From Actinoallomurus liliacearum (GTDB taxonomy: Bacteria > Actinomycetota > Actinomycetes > Streptosporangiales > Streptosporangiaceae): a DNA stretch of 64,000 nt. The translations under genes and the position numbers were made by a program. The notes beneath the pieces are model-generated. The model saw nothing but the letters and a program-made list of their open reading frames with translations. It was not told the origin of the DNA and searched no databases. The DNA is taken from NCBI RefSeq assembly GCF_039542035.1, contig NZ_BAABHJ010000008.1:915245-979244 (forward strand). Direction: 5' to 3'. Positions 24,488-33,330 of this stretch are shown piece after piece (the stretch's first letter is position 1; each line of letters starts with the position of its first letter).

Positions 24488-25162
24488 ATGGCGAATGTGC
24501 TCGTGGTGGAGGACGACCAATTCGTACGGTCGGCACTGATCCGGGAGCTCACCGAACGGGCGCACGCCGTCCGCAGCGCGGGTACGGCGCTGGACGCCCT
24601 TCGCGAGGTGACACGCGCCGCACCGGACGTCGTCATCCTGGACCTGGGGCTGCCCGACCTCGACGGCACGGAGGCCCTGAAGATGCTGCGCGGCGTCTCC
24701 GACGTGCCGGTGATCGTGGCGACGGCGCGCGACGACGAGACCGAGATCGTACGGCTGCTGAACGCCGGGGCCGACGACTACCTGATCAAGCCGTTCTCCG
24801 GCGAGCACCTGAGCGCCCGCCTCGGCGCCGTGCTCCGCCGGTCCCAGCAGTCGGCCCAGCCACGGGTGTACCGGGTCGGGGGCCTGCGGGTGGACCCGGA
24901 CCGGCGCGAGGCGTTCCTCGACGACCGGCCGCTGGCCCTGACGCGCCGGGAGTTCGACCTGCTGGCCCACCTGGCGTCCCGCCCCGGCCACGTCGTCTCC
25001 CGGCGGGAACTGCTGACCGAGGTGTGGCAGCAGCCGTACGGCGACGACCAGACGATCGACGTGCACCTGTCCTGGCTGCGCCGCAAGCTGGGCGAGACCG
25101 CCTCCCGCCCCCGCTACCTGCACACCGTGCGCGGCGTGGGCGTCAAGCTGATCGCGCCGTGA
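24488..25162 (+). CDS. OmpR/PhoB-family response regulator
   Basis: The 224-residue regulator has a receiver domain with acidic pocket E8-D9-D10, phosphoacceptor D52 (VVILDLGLPDLDG), and the switch lysine in LIKPF, followed by a winged-helix DNA-binding domain (REFDLLAHLASRPGHVVSRR, and HLSWLRRKLGE). Start ATG 24488. Its stop overlaps the GTG start of the histidine kinase gene (GTGA), so both are made together. The target promoter may include the divergent 24416 gene. Confidence 0.94.
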   Translation: MANVLVVEDDQFVRSALIRELTERAHAVRSAGTALDALREVTRAAPDVVILDLGLPDLDGTEALKMLRGVSDVPVIVATARDDETEIVRLLNAGADDYLIKPFSGEHLSARLGAVLRRSQQSAQPRVYRVGGLRVDPDRREAFLDDRPLALTRREFDLLAHLASRPGHVVSRRELLTEVWQQPYGDDQTIDVHLSWLRRKLGETASRPRYLHTVRGVGVKLIAP

Positions 25163-26466
25163 GGCGGTCGCTCGCGCTCGTGTCGGCGGCCGTCACCTCG
25201 ATGGTCGCGCTGGCGTTCCTCATCCCCCTCGCCCTCATGGTCAAGGAGATCGCCCGCGACCGGGCGCTGAACGACGCGGAACGCCAAGCGGGGTCGCTCG
25301 CCCCGGCGCTGGCCATCACGACCGACCGCACCGCGCTGCAGCGCGCCGTCGCCAGCACCCAGGCCGGAGCGGCGGGCCGGATGGCGGTCCACCTGCCGCC
25401 CCGGACCGGCGGCACGGTGGGGACCTCCCGGGCGCGGCTCACGGACCTGGCCACCGCCACCGAGCGCGGCCGGTCCTTCTCGGCCCCGGCGGCCGGCGGC
25501 TACGTGCTGCTGCAGCCGGTGGCGCTGGACCAGGACCGTACGGCGATCGTCGAGGTGTACCTGCCGCGCCAGGACCTGGCACGCGGCGTCCAGGCCGCCT
25601 GGGTCACGCTGACGGTCGTGGCCGCCGTGCTCGTCGCCGGGTCCGTCGTCGTCGCGGACCGCCTGGGCGCCCGCGTCGTCGGCTCCGCGCGCACCCTGGC
25701 CCGCGCGGCGACCGCCCTCGGCGCCGGCGACCTGCGCACCCGCATCGACCCGCAGGGGCCGCCCGAACTGCGCGACGCCGGGCGTGCGTTCAACACGATG
25801 GCCGACCGCGTCGAACAACTCCTCGCCGCCGAACGCGAGCTGATCGCCGACCTGTCCCACCGGCTCCGGACCCCCCTCACCGCCATGCGGCTGAACGCGG
25901 CCGCGCTCGGCGCCGAGCCCGCGGCCGAGCAGACCCGGCTCGCCGTCGCGCGACTGGAGGAGGAGGTCGACCAGATCATCCGCTCGGCGCGCAAGCCGAT
26001 GGAGACGGCCCGGTGCGACGCCGCCGACGTGCTCCGCGACCGGATGGCCTTCTGGTCCGCGCTGGCCGAGGACCAGGAACGCGACTGCGAGCTGATCGGC
26101 GCCGGCGGGCCCGTCGCCGTCCCGGTGCCGCGCGCCGAGCTGAGCGCGGTGCTGGACTCGCTGCTCGGGAACGTGTTCCGGCACACCCCGGAGGGCACGG
26201 CGTTCGCGGTGACGCTGCACGCGGGCGCGGGGCTGGTCGGCATCCTCGTCGCGGACGCGGGGCCGGGCATCACCGACCCGGAGGCCGCGCTGCGCCGGGG
26301 CGCCAGCGGCGGCGGGTCCACCGGCCTCGGACTGGACATCGCCCGCCGCATGGCCGAGGCCGCGGGAGGCGACGTGCGGATCGACCGCTCCGCGCTCGGC
26401 GGCGCGCAGGTGCAGATCTGGCTGCCGACGACGCCCAAGCGCCCGCGCCGGAGACGGCGGCCCTAG
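25159..26466 (+). CDS. Sensor histidine kinase
   Basis: The 435-residue kinase has two membrane helices (about residues 6-28 and 152-172) enclosing an extracytoplasmic sensor domain, then a HAMP linker, a dimerisation/phosphoacceptor helix with H234 (DLSHRLRTPLTAMRLN), and an HATPase domain with N box (SLLGNVFRHTPEG), G1 (DAGPGITD) and G2 (GSTGLGLDIARRMAEAAGG). The GTG start overlaps the response regulator stop by 4 nt. The signal is unknown. The short, variable sensor domain gives no clue. Confidence 0.93.
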   Translation: MRRSLALVSAAVTSMVALAFLIPLALMVKEIARDRALNDAERQAGSLAPALAITTDRTALQRAVASTQAGAAGRMAVHLPPRTGGTVGTSRARLTDLATATERGRSFSAPAAGGYVLLQPVALDQDRTAIVEVYLPRQDLARGVQAAWVTLTVVAAVLVAGSVVVADRLGARVVGSARTLARAATALGAGDLRTRIDPQGPPELRDAGRAFNTMADRVEQLLAAERELIADLSHRLRTPLTAMRLNAAALGAEPAAEQTRLAVARLEEEVDQIIRSARKPMETARCDAADVLRDRMAFWSALAEDQERDCELIGAGGPVAVPVPRAELSAVLDSLLGNVFRHTPEGTAFAVTLHAGAGLVGILVADAGPGITDPEAALRRGASGGGSTGLGLDIARRMAEAAGGDVRIDRSALGGAQVQIWLPTTPKRPRRRRRP

Positions 26467-26537
26467 CCTCGCGTCCGCCCGTGCGCATCCGAGGACCGTG
26501 CGGAGCGCTGATCACTGATCGGATACTAATTGCCCGT

Positions 26538-27494
26538 ATGGCGTTGAAAGAGCTCTATCCCCCGATCGAGCCGCATGAGTCCGGCCTCCTCGATGTCGGT
26601 GACGGCAACGACATCCACTGGGAGGTCTGCGGGAACCCCGCCGGCAAGCCCGTGGTCTTCCTGCACGGCGGGCCGGGCGGCGGCATCCTGCCCGGCTTCC
26701 GCCGGTTCTTCGATCCGGCCGCCTATCGCATCGTGCTGTTCGACCAGCGCAACTGCGGTGCCAGCCGGCCGAGCGCCGGCGACCCGCGGGTCTCGCTGGA
26801 GCACAACACGACCCCGCACCTGATCGCCGATATCGAGCGGCTCCGCGAGCATCTGCGCGTCGACCGCTGGCTGGTCTTCGGGGGAAGCTGGGGCAGCACC
26901 CTCGCGCTCGCGTACGCCCAGGCCCATCCGCACCGCGTCACCGAACTCGTGCTGCGCGGCATCTACCTCGTCCGCCGGTCCGACGAACACTGGACGTTCA
27001 CCGACACCGGCATCGCCCAGCTCTTTCCCGCCGAGTGGGCGGCGTTCCGCGACGCCGTCCCCGCCGCCGAGCGAGACGACCTGATCGCCGCCTACGGCCG
27101 CCGCATCGGCGACCCGGACCCGGCGGTGCACCTCCCCGCGGTCCGCGCCTTCATGGCCTGGGAGTCGTCCGCCAACACCCTGCTCCCCGTCGAGCCGCCG
27201 GCGCTCGACGACGCGGCCCTCATCGCCGCCGCCCGCATCCTCCACCACTACATCGCCAACGGCGCCTTCCTCCCCGACGGCGGCCTGCTCTCGGGCATCG
27301 ACCGCATACGGCACATCCCCGCCGTGATCGTCAACGGTCGCTACGACATGAAGACCCCGCCCCGGCAGGCGTGGGATCTGCACCAGGCCTGGCCCGAGGC
27401 CGAGTTCCACGTCGTCGAGGACGCGGGCCACGGCAGCATGGAACCCGGGATCCGGCACCGCCTGATCGACGCCACCGACCGCTTCCGCACCTGA
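26538..27494 (+). CDS. pip: Proline iminopeptidase
   Basis: The 318-residue alpha/beta hydrolase removes N-terminal proline from peptides. Family marks are HGGPGGG (oxyanion region near residue 45), DQRNCGASRP, nucleophile S117 in GGSWGSTLALAYAQ, the RGIYL motif and the final His in EDAGHGSMEPG. It is cytoplasmic, as no signal peptide is visible. A TACTAAT -10-like box ends 8 nt before the ATG, so the message is probably leaderless. Confidence 0.93.
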   Translation: MALKELYPPIEPHESGLLDVGDGNDIHWEVCGNPAGKPVVFLHGGPGGGILPGFRRFFDPAAYRIVLFDQRNCGASRPSAGDPRVSLEHNTTPHLIADIERLREHLRVDRWLVFGGSWGSTLALAYAQAHPHRVTELVLRGIYLVRRSDEHWTFTDTGIAQLFPAEWAAFRDAVPAAERDDLIAAYGRRIGDPDPAVHLPAVRAFMAWESSANTLLPVEPPALDDAALIAAARILHHYIANGAFLPDGGLLSGIDRIRHIPAVIVNGRYDMKTPPRQAWDLHQAWPEAEFHVVEDAGHGSMEPGIRHRLIDATDRFRT

Positions 27495-27667
27495 CTCGGG
27501 TGGCGTGAAACCGGGCGTTCCGCCCGGAGCCGGGCATCGGGTCAACCGCGCTTCAACCGCTCCTTAAGCGCGCCTTAACGGCGATCCACGGGGCGCCGCG
27601 CGGCCGTACGTTTGCACCGCCCTGCAGGCGCACACCCCGCACCCGGCTCCACTGGAGGTACCCCCTC

Positions 27668-29104
27668 ATGAACGCAGACCGCGCGCGCCGCCGACGGCGG
27701 ACGCCGCTGCTGGTCGGCCTCGCGGCCGTGCTCGGCGCCGGCGGCGTCGCCCTGGCGACCGGCGGCGCGAGCACCGGTGGCCTGCTGGCGGCGAGCGGCT
27801 CGGCCGACACCGCCTCCGTACGGGCCGCCTTCCGCACCGTCTCGTCCTGGGACTCCGGCTACACCGGCCAGTACACGCTGACCAACGGCGGCACCGACAC
27901 CGTGCACGGCTGGGACCTGTCCTTCGACCTGCCGGCCGGCGCCAAGGTGACGAGCCTGTGGAACGGCGTGTCCCACCAGGACGGCACGCACGTCACGGTG
28001 AAGAACGAGAGCTGGAACGCCGACCTCGCGCCCGGCCAGGAGCGGCAGGTCGGGTTCACCGTGGACGGCAAGGCGACGACTCCGACCGCCTGCCAGGTGA
28101 ACGGCGCCTCCTGCTCGGGCGGCGGCGCACCCACGCCCACCCCGACCAAGACCACTCCGGCCCCGCCGTCGACCCCGACTCCGGAGCCGCCGAGCACCCC
28201 GCCGTCCTCGTCGAGCGGCGGCTTCGCGCCGTACGTCGACGTGGGCCTCTACCCGCCGTTCGACCTGACCGGCACGGCGTCCAAGACCGGGGTGAAGACG
28301 TTCAACCTGGCCTTCGTCGTGGCCGGCGGCGGCTGCACGCCCAAGTGGGGCGGCTCCCAGGCGCTCGCCGACAACGACGTCGCCAAGCAGATCGGGGCGC
28401 TGCGCACGGCCGGCGGCGACGTCCGCGTGTCGTTCGGCGGCGCCAACGGCACCGAGCTCGCCCAGGCCTGCTCCGACTCAGGGGCGCTCGCGTCCGCGTA
28501 CAAGCAGGTCATCGACGCGTTCAAGCTGAAGAAGGTGGACTTCGACGTCGAGGGCGCCGCGATCGCCGACCAGGCCGCCAACACCCGGCGCGCCCAGGCG
28601 ATCGCCTCGCTGCAGAAGCAGGTGCCCGGCCTGGACGTGTCGTTCACGCTGCCGGTCCTGCCCTCCGGGCTCACCCAGGACGGCGTGAACCTCCTGAAGA
28701 ACGCCAGGCAGAACGGCGACTCCGTCTCGGCCGTCAACGTCATGGCCATGGACTACGGCGACGGTCAGGCGCCGAACCCGAGCGGCAAGATGGGCGACTA
28801 CGCCATCCAGGCGGCGACCTCCACCGAGGCCCAGGTACGCGACGCGCTCGGCCTGAGCAGCGCGTGGAGCAGGATCGCGGTCACCCCGATGATCGGCGTG
28901 AACGACACGAACACCGAGGTGTTCACCGTCGCCGACGCCAAGAAGCTCGCGGCCTTCGCCAAACAGAAGAACCTCGCCTGGCTGTCGATGTGGTCCGCCA
29001 CCCGCGACAAGCCCTGCCCCGGCGGTCCCCAGCAGTGGGCGAGCGCGACCTGCAGCAGCATCGTCCAGAACGACCTGGACTTCACCAGGGCGTTCACCGG
29101 CTAG
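27668..29104 (+). CDS. Secreted chitinase: CBM2 plus GH18 catalytic domain
   Basis: The 478-residue enzyme has a signal peptide (about 1-40, with twin basic run RARRRRR), a CBM2-like module (about 47-145; conserved Trp in SSWDSGYTGQYTLTN and SLWNGV), a PT-rich linker (about 150-190) and a GH18 barrel. The catalytic motif DFDVE has D291, D293 and E295, as required for substrate-assisted hydrolysis of chitin. AMDYGDG and LSMWSATRD also match GH18. GGAGG precedes the ATG. A terminator with a T run follows. It probably supplies N-acetylglucosamine from chitin outside the cell. Confidence 0.93.
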   Translation: MNADRARRRRRTPLLVGLAAVLGAGGVALATGGASTGGLLAASGSADTASVRAAFRTVSSWDSGYTGQYTLTNGGTDTVHGWDLSFDLPAGAKVTSLWNGVSHQDGTHVTVKNESWNADLAPGQERQVGFTVDGKATTPTACQVNGASCSGGGAPTPTPTKTTPAPPSTPTPEPPSTPPSSSSGGFAPYVDVGLYPPFDLTGTASKTGVKTFNLAFVVAGGGCTPKWGGSQALADNDVAKQIGALRTAGGDVRVSFGGANGTELAQACSDSGALASAYKQVIDAFKLKKVDFDVEGAAIADQAANTRRAQAIASLQKQVPGLDVSFTLPVLPSGLTQDGVNLLKNARQNGDSVSAVNVMAMDYGDGQAPNPSGKMGDYAIQAATSTEAQVRDALGLSSAWSRIAVTPMIGVNDTNTEVFTVADAKKLAAFAKQKNLAWLSMWSATRDKPCPGGPQQWASATCSSIVQNDLDFTRAFTG

Positions 29105-29123
29105 AGCCATCCTCTCCCCGCTC

Positions 29124-29160
29124 GGTGGCGGGCCGTGCGGCGCACGCGCGGCCCGCCACC
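29124..29160. terminator. Rho-independent terminator between chitinase and SapA-like genes
   Basis: Perfect 12-bp arms GGTGGCGGGCCG (29124-29135) and complement (29149-29160) with a 13-nt loop, followed by CCTTTT on the plus strand. It lies 14 nt before the end of the convergent gene, so it likely serves both. Confidence 0.85.
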
Positions 29161-29174
29161 CCTTTTCGCGCGGG

Positions 29175-29576
29175 TCAGCCGCAGTGGCTCCAGCCGCTGT
29201 ACCAGAAACCGCCGGCCGAGGTGCCGCCGCCCCAGACGATGCACTTGCCGGCGGCGCTCTGCCGGACCGGCCCGGCGTAGGTGGTGTAGTCGTCGGTGTC
29301 CTCGACCGGCGTCTTACCGGAGACCTGCAGGTAGGCACCCGTACGGGTGGCCTTGCCGACCGACGTCGTCTTGAACGTGACGACGCAGTTCGACGAGCCG
29401 TTGAAGAGCAGGTAGATGGTCGAGCCGGACATCGTGTGCTTGTCGATCTGGGAGTAACCGGATCCGCACACGCCGGCCGGGGTGGCGGCCGACGCGGGCG
29501 ACGCGAGCGCGACGCCACCGGCGATGCCGCCGGCCACCGCCGCGCCGGCGACGAGCGTCCTGAGAGCCTTCTTCAT
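29175..29576 (-). CDS. Secreted SapA-like (spore-associated protein A family) protein
   Basis: The 133-residue protein has a clear Sec signal peptide (about 1-31, ending SPASAA) and a small domain with four cysteines: VCGSGYSQIDKH, NCVVTFKTTSVG, GKCIVWGG and SHCG. This spacing matches spore-associated protein A of Streptomyces, a protein found on spore surfaces with unknown biochemical role. Start ATG 29576 has AGGAAAG upstream. It points to a sporulating lifestyle. Confidence 0.82.
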   Translation of the reverse strand: MKKALRTLVAGAAVAGGIAGGVALASPASAATPAGVCGSGYSQIDKHTMSGSTIYLLFNGSSNCVVTFKTTSVGKATRTGAYLQVSGKTPVEDTDDYTTYAGPVRQSAAGKCIVWGGGTSAGGFWYSGWSHCG

Positions 29577-29828
29577 GATGACCGCTTTCCTGAGATGTTG
29601 GGAGGTCAGGGAGATGATCATGTTGACGCCCGGAACGACGGGTTAACGGAGCACGTCGGGACGTGGATGATCTCGCTTCTGGAACGTGACAGACGCGTCG
29701 TACGCGGGCGACGGCGCGGGGCGGGAAGAATCACATGGACGCCGTTTCCGCGACCTGTCCGCGCGCGCCTGGCTAGCGTGGGAGCCGCCGGCTCAAAATC
29801 GACCGGTTACGTCGACCGAGGTTGCTCC

Positions 29829-31025
29829 GTGAACAATGAGATCGTCTCCCACCCGCCCTTCACTGCGGAGCGGCCGCTTCGCCTGATCGTCACGGGCGGG
29901 GGGACAGGCGGCCACACGTACCCGGCTCTCACCGCGGTGCGGACTCTCCATGCCCGGCTGCAGGGCGCCGGCCGGTCTCTCGAGGTGCTGTGGGTCGGCA
30001 AGGCCGACAGCCTGGAGTCCCGCGTCGCCGCCGGCGAGGGCATCCCCTTCGCCTCCGTCGTCACCGGCAAGATCCGTCGCTCCAGCAACCCGATCAAGCT
30101 CCTGTCACCGGCCAACGTGAAGGACATGCTCCGGGTCCCGCTGGGCATCCTCCAGGCCCGCAAGGTCATCTCGAAGTTCCGCCCGGACGTGGTCCTCGCC
30201 ACCGGCGGCTACGTCGCCGTCCCGGTCGGGATCGCCGCCGCCAGGCTGTGCCACCGCCCACTGGTGGTCCACGAGCAGACCGTCCGGCTCGGGCTGGCCA
30301 ACCGGAGCCTCGCCGGCCGGGCCACCCGCGTCGCCGTGTCCTCGGAGTCGACCCTGCCGTTGCTGCCCGAGAAGTCCCGTGCGAACGCGGTCGTCACCGG
30401 CAACCCGGTACGGCCGGAGGTCCTGCAGGGACGGCCGGAGAAGGCGATTCACGCGCTGACCCTGAACGGCTTCGACCGCCGCCTCCCGACCGTCTACGTC
30501 ACCGGCGGCGCCCAGGGCTCGCAGCAGATCAACACCCTCGTCGCCGGCATCCTGCCGTGGCTGCTGTCCCGTGCCAACGTCATCCACCAGTGCGGACCGG
30601 ACAACCTCGCCGAGCTCCGGCAGCACACCGCCTCCCTGCCCCCGGAGGCCGCGGCCCGCTATCTGCTGACCGACTACGTGGGGCCGGAACTGCCCGACGT
30701 CCTCGCGCTGGCCGACGTGGTGATCTCCCGGAGCGGCGCGGGCACGATCGCGGAGCTGACCGCGCTCGGCAAGGCGGCCGTCTTCATCCCCCTCGCCTCC
30801 TCCGCGGGCGATGAGCAGGCGCACAACGCGCGTCACCTCCAGGAGACCGGCGCCGCCGTCGCCCTGCTCGGCGAGGCGACCCCGCAGGCCCTGGGCGCCG
30901 CCGTGGAACCCCTCCTCGCCGACCCGGCGCGACGGGCCGCCATGGCGGACCGGGCCCGCGCCGCAGGCCGCCCCGACGCCGCCGACCGTCTGGTCGACGT
31001 CCTGCTCTCCGTCGCCGGCTCCTGA
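29829..31025 (+). CDS. MurG-like glycosyltransferase, second copy outside the division cluster
   Basis: The 398-residue GT28-type protein has the MurG loop GGGTGGHTYPAL near residue 24, VVLATGGYVAVPVGIAAARL, HEQT, the C-terminal TGGAQGSQQINTLV, the G-rich SRSGAGTIAELTALGKAAVF and a Q in DEQAHNARHL. MurG adds GlcNAc to lipid I on the cytoplasmic face. No mur or fts genes are nearby, so this is probably a paralogue, perhaps for a developmental wall or another lipid-linked glycan (inference). Start GTG 29829 has no strong ribosome binding site. Confidence 0.85.
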   Translation: MNNEIVSHPPFTAERPLRLIVTGGGTGGHTYPALTAVRTLHARLQGAGRSLEVLWVGKADSLESRVAAGEGIPFASVVTGKIRRSSNPIKLLSPANVKDMLRVPLGILQARKVISKFRPDVVLATGGYVAVPVGIAAARLCHRPLVVHEQTVRLGLANRSLAGRATRVAVSSESTLPLLPEKSRANAVVTGNPVRPEVLQGRPEKAIHALTLNGFDRRLPTVYVTGGAQGSQQINTLVAGILPWLLSRANVIHQCGPDNLAELRQHTASLPPEAAARYLLTDYVGPELPDVLALADVVISRSGAGTIAELTALGKAAVFIPLASSAGDEQAHNARHLQETGAAVALLGEATPQALGAAVEPLLADPARRAAMADRARAAGRPDAADRLVDVLLSVAGS

Positions 31026-31046
31026 CCGACCGGCCGAAGCGCGCCC

Positions 31047-31075
31047 GAGCCCCCGCCCATCCGGGCCGGGGGCTC
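31047..31075 (+). terminator. Hairpin terminator after the MurG-like gene
   Basis: Arms GAGCCCCCG (31047-31055) and CGGGGGCTC (31067-31075), followed by TTCCC, begin 21 nt after the stop codon. Confidence 0.7.
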
Positions 31076-31138
31076 TTCCCATTCACCCGAGGAACTGCAG
31101 CGGATCCGGCGGGCGCGTCCGTGACGGAACTCGAACCG

Positions 31139-31229
31139 TGCACCGAATGCTCGGCAACCGCTACTCCAGCAGGAGACAAAGCCCACATATCAGCGCCGCG
31201 GACGGCCCCTTTCCCGAGCATCCGGTACG
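31139..31229 (+). repeat. 90-bp palindrome-ended element, copy A
   Basis: The ends pair as GCACCGAATGCTCGGCAA against the complement of TTCCCGAGCATCCGGTAC with three mismatches. The interior (CAAAGC near the middle) resembles the element at 53755-53844 read on the other strand. It lies between the MurG-like terminator and the methyltransferase stop. No coding capacity is apparent. Confidence 0.65.
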
Positions 31230-31282
31230 GCGGTGAGGAAGCCGCGCACGTCGATCGCAGGCCCCGGGTCTCGTCCGGCGGT

Positions 31283-32104
31283 CTAAGCGAGGGTGGCGAT
31301 GATGACCGTGGCGTCGGTGTCCTCGCAGGTCGCCACCTGAAAGGGCAGGCCCGCGCGGGCGACGGCCTCGCGGGCGGCCGGGACCTGGCGGTCGCTCGTT
31401 TCGAAGAGCAGGTGACCACCCGGCGCCAGCCACGCCGGGGCCTCGGCGATGACGCGGCGGGCGACGTCCAGGCCGTCCCCGCCGCCGTCCAGCGCGACCC
31501 GCGCCTCGTGGTCGCGTGCCTCGGCGGGTAGCAGGGCGACGTCGCCGGTGGGGACGTACGGCACGTTGGCCAAGAGGACATCGACCCGGCCGCGCAGCGT
31601 CGCGGGCAGCGGTTCGTACAGGTCGCCCTCGTACGCCCGGCCGCCGACGGCCGCGAGGTTGCGGCGGGCGCAGGCCACGGCCGCCGGATCGACGTCGGCG
31701 GCGTGCACCTCGGCCCCGCCGCGCCCTTCGAGCCCGCTATCCACCTCGGCCCCGCCGAGCAGCGTGGCGAGCGCCGCGCCGAGCGCGCCCGAGCCGCAAC
31801 ACAGGTCGAGGACCACCGCGCCCGGCCGGGCGAGGGCGGCGGCCTGCCGGACGAGGAACTCGGTGCGCCGCCGGGGCACGAACACGCCCGGATCGACCGC
31901 GACCCGCAGCCCGCAGAACTCGGCCCAGCCGAGGACGTGCTCGAGCGGCAGGCCGGCGACGCGCCGGTCCACCATCGCGGTGAGGTCGCTGGGCGTGCGC
32001 GCGGTCTCGAGCAGCAGCCGCGCCTCGTCCTCGGCGAAGACGCAGCCCGCGGCCCGGAGCCGGGCGACGACGGCGGAGGGGGAGAGGGAAGAAGAGGTCG
32101 ACAT
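31283..32104 (-). CDS. PrmC-related protein N5-glutamine methyltransferase-like enzyme
   Basis: The 273-residue SAM-dependent methyltransferase has an N-terminal helical domain and a Rossmann core with SAM motif VLDLCCGSGALGAALA and the acidic ADVDP. The active-site motif reads NVPYVP in place of NPPY of true PrmC, which is the hallmark of a distinct PrmC-related subfamily in actinobacteria. It may therefore act on another glutamine-containing substrate. Start ATG 32104. It is divergent from the exopolysaccharide operon. Confidence 0.85.
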   Translation of the reverse strand: MSTSSSLSPSAVVARLRAAGCVFAEDEARLLLETARTPSDLTAMVDRRVAGLPLEHVLGWAEFCGLRVAVDPGVFVPRRRTEFLVRQAAALARPGAVVLDLCCGSGALGAALATLLGGAEVDSGLEGRGGAEVHAADVDPAAVACARRNLAAVGGRAYEGDLYEPLPATLRGRVDVLLANVPYVPTGDVALLPAEARDHEARVALDGGGDGLDVARRVIAEAPAWLAPGGHLLFETSDRQVPAAREAVARAGLPFQVATCEDTDATVIIATLA

Positions 32105-32451
32105 GAGAGACGGCAACCCTACTCGGGCCGTCCCGCACGACGCACCGCACACCCCGCCGGCGCCGTCGCGCACGGCGCACTCCACTCCCTGTTCAGGCCG
32201 TCGCGCACGATATTCGGGCTGTGTCGGCACGATGCGCCCCATACCCGCCCAAGCCGTCCCGCGCGGCTCCGCCCCAGGTCGGGGCGGGGTGAGGTCTCCG
32301 TCACCGCGCGGATCCCTCCGGCTGACGTAGGCCGGTTGCGTCATGCGGGGGAGGGTTTTCCACGCCGTCCGGCAGACGATCGATGGTGTCAGTCGACCTC
32401 GGCAGGATCTCGTCCCCTCCGAGTCTCCCCTGCCTAACCGGGGGCACCACC
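32105..32451 (+). promoter_or_regulatory. Upstream region of the exopolysaccharide operon with four 15-bp dyad repeats
   Basis: The motif GCCGTCsCGCACGrC occurs at 32127-32141, 32162-32176, 32197-32211 and 32253-32267, starts 35, 35 and 56 nt apart. The second copy is a perfect dyad (GCCGT-cgcgc-ACGGC); the others keep one half well. All four are in the same orientation. This 347-nt region has no gene. It is a candidate operator array for the operon starting at 32452, or for the divergent methyltransferase. Confidence 0.55.
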
Positions 32452-33330
32452 ATGCACGAGCCGGACTTCTTCCACGGCGCCGGCGTCCGAACCGGCGCGC
32501 TCCTGCATCATCTGGACGTCGCGCGACACCGCGCGTCATGGCCGACCGTTACGGCCGTCATTCCCACCCTCAACGAAGCCGCCAACCTGCGATGGCTCCT
32601 GCCCCGCCTGGCCGGGGTGGACGAGGTCGTCGTCGTCGACGGCGAGTCCGCGGACGGCACCGCCGACGTGGCCCGGCGGCTGCGGCCGGACGCCGTCGTC
32701 ATCAGCCAGCCGCCCGCCGGGAAGGGCGCGGCGATGCGGGCCGGTTTCCGGGCCGCCACCAGCGACGTCATCGTCGCCATCGACGCCGACGGCAGCATGG
32801 ACCCCAGGGAGATCGACGCGTTCGTCGCGTTGATCTGCTGCGGGTTCGACGTCGTCAAGGGGTCCCGCTACTGCGTGGGCGGCGGCTCCGACGACCTCAC
32901 GCTCCTGCGCCGGGCCGGGAACCTCTGGCTGACCAGGCTCGCGAACGTGCTGTACGGCGTGCGCTGGACCGACCTGTGCTACGGATACATCGCACTGCGC
33001 CGTTCCGTCGTCGACCGGCTGGACCTGGCCGCCGACGGGTTCGAGATCGAGACGGAGCTGTGCGTCAACGCCGTCACCACCGGGCTGCGCATCGCCGAGG
33101 TGCCCAGCCACGAGCTCGACCGCAGGTCCGGCGTCTCGAAGCTGAACGCGGCCCGGGACGGCCTGCGGGTGCTGCGCACGATGGTCCAGGGCCGGCGGGG
33201 ACCCGCGAACCGGTCCCGGCCGCGTACCGTCCCGCGCGGGCCCCTCGCGAGCGAACGGACGGCTCTGGAGCGGAGCGCGCGCGAGCGGGCGGCCCTGGAG
33301 CAGGTCCACCTGGAGGAGGCCCCCGGGTGA
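32452..33330 (+). CDS. GT2 glycosyltransferase, first gene of exopolysaccharide operon
   Basis: The 292-residue GT-A enzyme resembles polyprenyl-phosphate sugar transferases: PTVTAVIPTLNEAANLRWLL, VVVDGESADGT, GKGAAMRAGFRAAT and the DxD-containing AIDADGSMDP. No C-terminal membrane helices follow, unlike bacterial GtrB. The last 60 residues are an Arg/Glu-rich charged tail. It likely loads a sugar on a lipid carrier or grows a chain. Start ATG 32452 follows gggggcaccacc. The GTG of the next gene overlaps its stop, so translation is coupled through the whole six-gene operon. Confidence 0.88.
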   Translation: MHEPDFFHGAGVRTGALLHHLDVARHRASWPTVTAVIPTLNEAANLRWLLPRLAGVDEVVVVDGESADGTADVARRLRPDAVVISQPPAGKGAAMRAGFRAATSDVIVAIDADGSMDPREIDAFVALICCGFDVVKGSRYCVGGGSDDLTLLRRAGNLWLTRLANVLYGVRWTDLCYGYIALRRSVVDRLDLAADGFEIETELCVNAVTTGLRIAEVPSHELDRRSGVSKLNAARDGLRVLRTMVQGRRGPANRSRPRTVPRGPLASERTALERSARERAALEQVHLEEAPG

